From Terrabacter sp040702505 (lineage in GTDB: Bacteria; Actinomycetota; Actinomycetes; Actinomycetales; Dermatophilaceae), in contig NZ_JBFBLC010000008.1 of NCBI RefSeq assembly GCF_040702505.1, forward strand, positions 62,001 through 126,000: a stretch of 64,000 nucleotides of DNA, given 5' to 3'. The notes beneath the pieces are model-generated. The model worked only from the letters and a program-made list of their open reading frames with translations, was not told where the DNA came from and searched no databases. The position numbers and the translations under genes were made by a program. Positions 59,480-64,000 of this stretch are shown here, one piece after another; the stretch's first letter is position 1, and every line of letters begins with the position of its first letter.

Positions 59480-60568
59480 ATGCGCATCGGCATCCTCACC
59501 GGGGGCGGGGACTGCCCCGGCCTCAACGCCGTCATCCGGGGCGCGACCCGCGCCGCCGAGGTCACCTACGACAGCACCGTCATCGGCTTCCGCAACGCCT
59601 GGCGCGGGGTCATGGACAACGACTACGAGATCCTCGACGTCGACCGGTGCCGGGGGATCCTGCCCCTCGGTGGCACGATCCTCGGCACGAGCCGCGACCA
59701 GCCGTTCGCGCACGAGGACGGGCTCAAGCGGGTGCGCAAGGCCTACGACCGGCACGGGCTGGACGCCATCATCGGCATCGGCGGCGAGGGCTCCATGGGC
59801 GTGCTGAACCGCCTGCACGAGAACGGCTTCCCCGTCGTCGGCGTGCCGAAGACCATCGACAACGACATCTCCCTGACCGAGATGACCTTCGGTTTCCAGA
59901 CGGCCGTGCAGATCTGCACCGACGCCATCGACCGCCTCCACACGACCGCCGAGTCGCACCACCGGGTCCTCGTCGTCGAGGTCATGGGCCGCCACGTCGG
60001 GCACATCGCCACCTGGTCGGGCCTGGCCGGCGGCGCCGCGATCACGCTGGTGCCCGAGGACCCGTTCGACATCGACGAGGTGTGCGAGCGGATCGTGCAC
60101 CGGCACAAGAAGGGCCGGTTCGCCACGATCGTCGTCGTCGCGGAGGGGGCGCTGCCGCGGCCGGGCAGCTTCGTGATCCCGGCGCCGGAGGTCGACAAGT
60201 ACGGCCACCAGATCCTCGGCGGCATCGGCTCGCTCCTGGCCCGCGAGATCCAGGGCCGCACCGGCATCGAGAGCCGGATGACGGCGCTCGGTCACATCCA
60301 GCGCGGCGGCTCGCCGGTGGCCTTCGACCGGGTGCTCGGAACACGCTTCGGTGTCGCCGCCGTCGAGGCGGCGCTCGACGGCGCGTGGGGCCAGATGGTC
60401 GCGCTGCAGCGCGGTCGCATCGAGCGCGTGGCCATCGGCGACGCGATCAGCTCGCTCAAGACCGTCGAGCCGGACCTGCTGCGCCTCAACGACATGTTCC
60501 AGCCGCGGATCCCCGGCGACGAGCACCCCGGCCTTCCGGCGGATTCGCGGGCGCGCGTGGAACACTGA
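59480..60568 (+). CDS. 6-phosphofructokinase (ATP- or PPi-dependent)
   Basis: The 362-residue enzyme phosphorylates fructose 6-phosphate. The GGGDCPGLNAVIR loop, GGEGSMG (101-107) and PKTIDND (123-129, catalytic Asp127) are present. Gly104 is typical of ATP enzymes, while Lys124 is typical of PPi enzymes; this Gly/Lys combination is the actinobacterial group-III type, in which both specificities are known. The donor therefore cannot be read. The ATG at 59480 is preceded by a GAAAG site; an extension upstream is not supported. Confidence 0.93.
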   Translation: MRIGILTGGGDCPGLNAVIRGATRAAEVTYDSTVIGFRNAWRGVMDNDYEILDVDRCRGILPLGGTILGTSRDQPFAHEDGLKRVRKAYDRHGLDAIIGIGGEGSMGVLNRLHENGFPVVGVPKTIDNDISLTEMTFGFQTAVQICTDAIDRLHTTAESHHRVLVVEVMGRHVGHIATWSGLAGGAAITLVPEDPFDIDEVCERIVHRHKKGRFATIVVVAEGALPRPGSFVIPAPEVDKYGHQILGGIGSLLAREIQGRTGIESRMTALGHIQRGGSPVAFDRVLGTRFGVAAVEAALDGAWGQMVALQRGRIERVAIGDAISSLKTVEPDLLRLNDMFQPRIPGDEHPGLPADSRARVEH

Positions 60569-60571
60569 CAC

Positions 60572-60949
60572 ATGCTCATCAACTTCGCGTTGCAGACGGT
60601 CATCAACGCCGTCGCCCTGTGGGTGGCCGCGTGGGCCATCCCGGGCATCACCTTCGGGGGCGGCTCGACCGCCAAGGTCGTCGAGACGGTCATCATCGTC
60701 GCGCTGATCTTCGGCATCCTCAACATGTTCATCAAGCCGCTGCTCAAGCTGATCTCGCTGCCGCTGATCATCCTGACGCTCGGCCTGTTCGTGTTCATCG
60801 TCAACGCGCTGGTGCTCCAGCTGACCTCGTGGCTGTCCGGCAAGTTCGACCTCGCCTTCCACGTGCAGCACTTCTTCTGGGACGCGATCTTCGGCGCCCT
60901 GATCATCACGTTCGTCTCGATGCTGCTGAGCTTCATCAAGACCGACTGA
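60572..60949 (+). CDS. Phage_holin_4_2-family four-helix membrane protein
   Basis: The 125-residue protein has four hydrophobic helices, with INAVALWVAAWAIPGITF near the start and the family's NMFIKPLLKLISLPL segment between helices 2 and 3. Despite the family name it is a widespread chromosomal membrane protein of unknown function; no phage genes are nearby. It lies 3 nt after the phosphofructokinase stop, so it is co-transcribed with it. Confidence 0.9.
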   Translation: MLINFALQTVINAVALWVAAWAIPGITFGGGSTAKVVETVIIVALIFGILNMFIKPLLKLISLPLIILTLGLFVFIVNALVLQLTSWLSGKFDLAFHVQHFFWDAIFGALIITFVSMLLSFIKTD

Positions 60950-60970
60950 GCCGTCACTGTCGTATGCCGT

Positions 60971-61000
60971 GAGCCCGCCTTCCGCACGGAGGGCGGGCTC
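60971..61000 (+). terminator. Terminator after the pfk-holin-like operon
   Basis: GAGCCCGCC-t-TCC pairs with GGA-g-GGCGGGCTC around a GCAC loop. It lies 22 nt after the stop codon and before the sbcD promoter. Confidence 0.8.
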
Positions 61001-61045
61001 AATGCTTCTCGGGGTGTCGGCTTCGGCGCTGTCGGCGGCGGGTCC

Positions 61046-61051
61046 TACCGT
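61046..61051 (+). promoter_or_regulatory. -10 box of the leaderless sbcD transcript
   Basis: TACCGT followed by 6 nt and the sbcD ATG at 61058; no ribosome site is visible. Confidence 0.55.
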
Positions 61052-61057
61052 CGTGGC

Positions 61058-62254
61058 ATGCGGTTGCTCCACACCTCCGACTGGCACCTCGGGCGCACGC
61101 TCCACGGCGTGAACCTCCACGAGGCGCAGACGGCTGTCCTGGAGCGCATCTGCGAGCTCGTCGAGGACCCGCCGGACGGGGTGCCGGTCGACGCCGTGCT
61201 GGTGGCCGGCGACGTCTACGACCGGGGCGTCCCGCCGGTCGAGTCGGTGCAGCTGTTCGAGTGGACGCTCTCGCGGCTCTCCGCGGTCACGACGGTCGTG
61301 GTGACCTCGGGCAACCACGACTCGGCGATCCGCCTCGGCTACGGCGCCGGCCTCTTCCGCGACACCATCCGCATGGTCACCGACCTCGGCCAGCTCGACC
61401 TGCCCCTGCTCCTCGAGGGCAGTGACGGCGTTCAGGCGGCCGTCTACGGCATCCCCTACCTCGACCCCGACCATGCGCGAGTTGCGCTGGCCGGCGGCGG
61501 CGCGCCCCTGCCCCGCTCGCACCAGGCCGTGGTCGGCGCGGCGTGCGAGCGCATCCGGGCCGACCTCGCGGAGCGCCCCGGCGTGCGCTCGGTGGTCCTG
61601 GCCCACGCCTTCGTCGCCGGCGCCGAGCCGAGCGACTCCGAGCGGTCGATCATGGTCGGCGGCGTCGACCGGGTGGCCGGCACGGTGTTCGCCGGCATCG
61701 ACTACGCCGCGCTCGGGCACCTCCACGGGCCGCAGGCGCCGGAGTCGGCGCCCGGCTCGGTCGTGCGCTACTCCGGCTCGCCGCTGCGCTACTCCTTCTC
61801 CGAGCAGGAGCAGCAGAAGGTGGTGCTGCTCGTCGACCTCGACGCCTCCGGGCCGGCTCGGGTGACCCCGGTCGAGGTCGCTCAGCCGCGCCCCATGGCC
61901 ACCTTGCGCGGTCGGCTCGACGACCTGCTCGAGTCGGCCGAGTTCACGGCCGCCGAGCAGTCCTGGGTGCGGGTCACGGTCACCGACCGGGTGCGCCCCG
62001 ACTCCCTGATGGACCGCTTGAAGTCCCGCTTCCCCCACGCGCTGCAGGTCTTCCACGAGCCCGAGGGAGCCATCGAGCGCAGCCGGTCTGGCACCACGGC
62101 CGTCAGTGAGCGCGACGCGCGCGAGCTGGGGTCGCACTTCGTCGCCTACGTCACCAAGACCGAGGCCAGCACGGGCGAGATCGACGTCTTCGAGGCCGGC
62201 TACGAGGCGGCGGTCAGGGCGCAGCACCTCGCCGAGGCGCAGGAGGTGGGCTGA
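61058..62254 (+). CDS. sbcD: Nuclease SbcCD subunit D (Mre11-like)
   Basis: SbcD is the Mn2+-dependent nuclease of the SbcCD (Rad50-Mre11) complex that cuts hairpins and blocked DNA ends. The 398-residue protein has the metallophosphoesterase motifs: Asp8 and His10 (SDWHLG), GDVYDRG at 51-57, GNHD at 85-88, and a later GHLHGPQ motif. A C-terminal capping domain follows (about 280-390). It is directly followed by sbcC, 1 nt after its stop. Confidence 0.97.
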   Translation: MRLLHTSDWHLGRTLHGVNLHEAQTAVLERICELVEDPPDGVPVDAVLVAGDVYDRGVPPVESVQLFEWTLSRLSAVTTVVVTSGNHDSAIRLGYGAGLFRDTIRMVTDLGQLDLPLLLEGSDGVQAAVYGIPYLDPDHARVALAGGGAPLPRSHQAVVGAACERIRADLAERPGVRSVVLAHAFVAGAEPSDSERSIMVGGVDRVAGTVFAGIDYAALGHLHGPQAPESAPGSVVRYSGSPLRYSFSEQEQQKVVLLVDLDASGPARVTPVEVAQPRPMATLRGRLDDLLESAEFTAAEQSWVRVTVTDRVRPDSLMDRLKSRFPHALQVFHEPEGAIERSRSGTTAVSERDARELGSHFVAYVTKTEASTGEIDVFEAGYEAAVRAQHLAEAQEVG

Positions 62255-62255
62255 C

Positions 62256-64000
62256 GTGCAGCTGCACCACCTGTCCATGACGGCGATCGGGCCGTATGCC
62301 GGCACCGAGGTCATCGACTTCACCACCGTCGGGCGCACCGGCCTCTTCCTGCTCGAGGGCCCCACCGGGGCCGGCAAGTCGACCATCATCGACGCGATCA
62401 CCTTCGCCCTCTACGGCAAGGTCGCGCAGGCCTCGGCCGACGTCGAGCGCATCCACTCCCACCACGCCGACCCGCGCACCGTGCCCGTCGTCGTCCTCGT
62501 CTTCGAGACCCAGTCGGGCATCTACCGCGTGCAGCGCACCCCTCGCTTCGAGCGACCGAAGTCGCGCGGGGCCGGCACCACCGTGCAGCAGCCCACGATC
62601 AAGCTGTGGCGCCTGCAGACCCCCGACGACCTCGAGGGTGGCGAGCTGCTCTCGACCAACATCGGCGACTGCGACGACGAGATCACTCGCGCGGTCGGCC
62701 TGACCCGCGACCAGTTCGTCCAGACGGTGATCCTGCCGCAGGGCGAGTTCGCGACCTTCCTGCGGGCCCGGTCCGAGGACAAGGGCAAGCTGCTCGAGAA
62801 GGTCTTCGGCACCGCCTTCTTCCGCCGGGTCCAGGAGCAGGTCGTCGAGGCCGGGCGTGCGGCGCAGGCCCGGCGGCAGTCCGCCGTCGACGAGATCCGG
62901 CTCGCGGTGCACGCGCTCGCCGTGTCCGCCGGGCTCGACGACGGGCGCCGGGATGCCCTCGAGAGCCTGAGCCGCACCGCGCCCGAGGCGCTCGAGGCAG
63001 AGCTGGCCCAGGTCGTCGACGAGCTCACCACCCGCGAGCGGCACGCCCGCAAGGCGAGCCGCGAGGCCATCGAGACGCACAAGCAGATGGCCGACATGGT
63101 CGGCGACGCCCGCCTGCGCATGCAGCGCCGGGAGCGCCTGCGGCAGCTGCAGCAGCAGGAGCACGACCTCGGCAAGCAGGCGGTGCGCTTCGCCGAGCTG
63201 CGCGCCGAGGTCGAGCGCGCCAACCAGGCGCAGCCGGTCGCCGGAGCGGTGCGCACCCTGGCCCAGTCCGAGGGGCACCTGCGCGCTGCCGAGTCGAGGC
63301 TGCGCCGCGCCCTCGAGCTCGTCGACCCGGCGCTCCGCGACCGCGGCCCGGCGGCCCTGCGCGAGGCGGCAGCCCAGGCCCGTGAGGTCGTCGGCTCCCT
63401 CACCGGGGCCATTGCGCTCGAGGACGCGCTTCCCGGCCGCGTCGCCCAGCTGGCCCGACTGCGCGAACAGCACGACGGCACCCGACGGTCGGCGGCTGCC
63501 GTCGCCACCGAGCTGGACAGCCTCCCCGAGACGATCGCGGCCCACGAGACGGCCCTGACGGAGGCCCGCCGCGCGGCTGCCCTCCTCGACGGACGCGCGG
63601 CCGAGGGCGAGCGCGCGCGAGACCGGCTCGAGGCCGCTGTGGCGCACGAGGCCGCTGCAGCCCGGTTGCCGGCTGCGGAAGCAGCCACGTCCGAAGCACT
63701 CACGGCGGTGGCCACGGCCGAGACCGCGCTCGGGGCGCTGCGGCGCGCCCGCATCGAGGGCATCGCCGGCGAGCTCGGCCTCTCCCTCGCCGACGGCGAC
63801 CCGTGCCCGGTCTGCGGCTCCGTCGAGCATCCCGCCCCGGCACGCCCGACCCTCGACGCCGTCACCCCCGAGCAGATCGAGGCCGAGGAGTCGCGGCTCG
63901 CCGGGCTGCGCGACCGGGCCGCACGCGCCACCGACGAGCTCGGCGCGCTGCGCTCGGAGGTGCGCGAGCTGGCCGCACGCTGCGACGGGCTCGACGTCAC
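62256..64000 (+). CDS. sbcC: Nuclease SbcCD subunit C (Rad50-like), N-terminal part (cut by window edge)
   Basis: SbcC is the SMC-like ATPase partner of SbcD. About 581 residues are visible before the window ends. The N-terminal ATPase lobe has Walker A GPTGAGKST (35-43) and a Q-loop region (LPQGEFATFLRARSEDK, about 164-180). A long coiled coil follows (about 200-510), and the zinc hook CPVC starts at residue 517, the apex where two SbcC molecules join. The second coil and C-terminal ATPase lobe lie outside. The start is a GTG at 62256. Confidence 0.96.
   Translation, partial: MQLHHLSMTAIGPYAGTEVIDFTTVGRTGLFLLEGPTGAGKSTIIDAITFALYGKVAQASADVERIHSHHADPRTVPVVVLVFETQSGIYRVQRTPRFERPKSRGAGTTVQQPTIKLWRLQTPDDLEGGELLSTNIGDCDDEITRAVGLTRDQFVQTVILPQGEFATFLRARSEDKGKLLEKVFGTAFFRRVQEQVVEAGRAAQARRQSAVDEIRLAVHALAVSAGLDDGRRDALESLSRTAPEALEAELAQVVDELTTRERHARKASREAIETHKQMADMVGDARLRMQRRERLRQLQQQEHDLGKQAVRFAELRAEVERANQAQPVAGAVRTLAQSEGHLRAAESRLRRALELVDPALRDRGPAALREAAAQAREVVGSLTGAIALEDALPGRVAQLARLREQHDGTRRSAAAVATELDSLPETIAAHETALTEARRAAALLDGRAAEGERARDRLEAAVAHEAAAARLPAAEAATSEALTAVATAETALGALRRARIEGIAGELGLSLADGDPCPVCGSVEHPAPARPTLDAVTPEQIEAEESRLAGLRDRAARATDELGALRSEVRELAARCDGLDV

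Noticed and set aside
60572..60949. Holin as sign of a prophage
   Set aside because: The family is a common chromosomal membrane protein despite its name, is co-transcribed with phosphofructokinase, and has no phage neighbours.

Overview
The window is about 71% G+C by eye and densely coded, and reads as the chromosome of a motile, Gram-positive high-GC actinobacterium. A Micrococcales/Intrasporangiaceae-like lineage is my inference from the mycothiol-type enzyme, the GAF-ANTAR regulator, the DUF6458 and DUF6767 proteins, the FBP-domain protein and the CopD-CtaG fusion; nothing here names a species. Genes are mostly in tight operons with 1-, 4- or 8-nt stop/start overlaps.

Region 1 (1-20.7 kb) is most of a flagellar cluster. 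On the minus strand, reading leftward: fliC; fliD-fliS-a FliT-like gene; the basal-body/hook/export operon flgB-flgC-fliE-fliF-fliG-fliH-fliI-fliJ-a NlpC/P60 hydrolase-fliK-flgD-flgE; the motor operon flbD-motA-motB; and fliM-fliN, cut by the window start (fliOPQR-flhBA presumably lie beyond). On the plus strand, divergent from fliC, are flgN-flgK-flgL-fliW. Five transcription units have a sigma-28 (FliA/WhiG-type) promoter with a GCCGATAG -10 box and exactly 15 nt of spacer to a TAAC/TTAC/TAAT -35 box. No sigma-28 gene or csrA is in the window.

Region 2 (20.7-24.6 kb) holds a secreted NlpC/P60 cell-wall hydrolase behind a ydaO-type (c-di-AMP) riboswitch. That riboswitch is preceded by a sixth GCCGATA box at the same 15-nt spacing, which may link motility-phase transcription, c-di-AMP and wall remodelling. 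An FBP zinc-finger protein follows, then a monocistronic tRNA-Gly(UCC) with an abnormal elbow (A18 and G55), then a long acyl-CoA dehydrogenase behind a double palindromic operator.

Region 3 (24.6-49.6 kb) is metabolic and transport sequence: a tandem GNAT, an acyltransferase-3, membrane proteins, a thioredoxin-NHL protein with a nitrilase, CopD-CtaG, a mycothiol-dependent enzyme, a SigB/SigF-type sigma factor, GAF-ANTAR, MarR with its DHA2 exporter, another MFS, an enoyl-CoA hydratase with a paired acyl-CoA dehydrogenase operon, NRAMP, an unknown Rossmann-like protein, DksA, and TetR divergent from a second DHA2 exporter.

Region 4 (49.6-64 kb) holds an SDR, a 2-oxoacid dehydrogenase E1alpha-E1beta-E2 operon, a RecF-like ATPase, a VOC protein, an internally duplicated membrane protein, HisC, phosphofructokinase, a small four-helix membrane protein, SbcD and the start of SbcC.

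Between genes in regions 3-4 there are three copies of an unusual repeat architecture: 12-bp GTCGARAGGCCA cores spaced exactly 32 bp apart, arranged as two arrays that converge on a central hairpin. Many single genes in regions 3-4 appear to be leaderless, with a TANNNT box 6 nt before the start codon.
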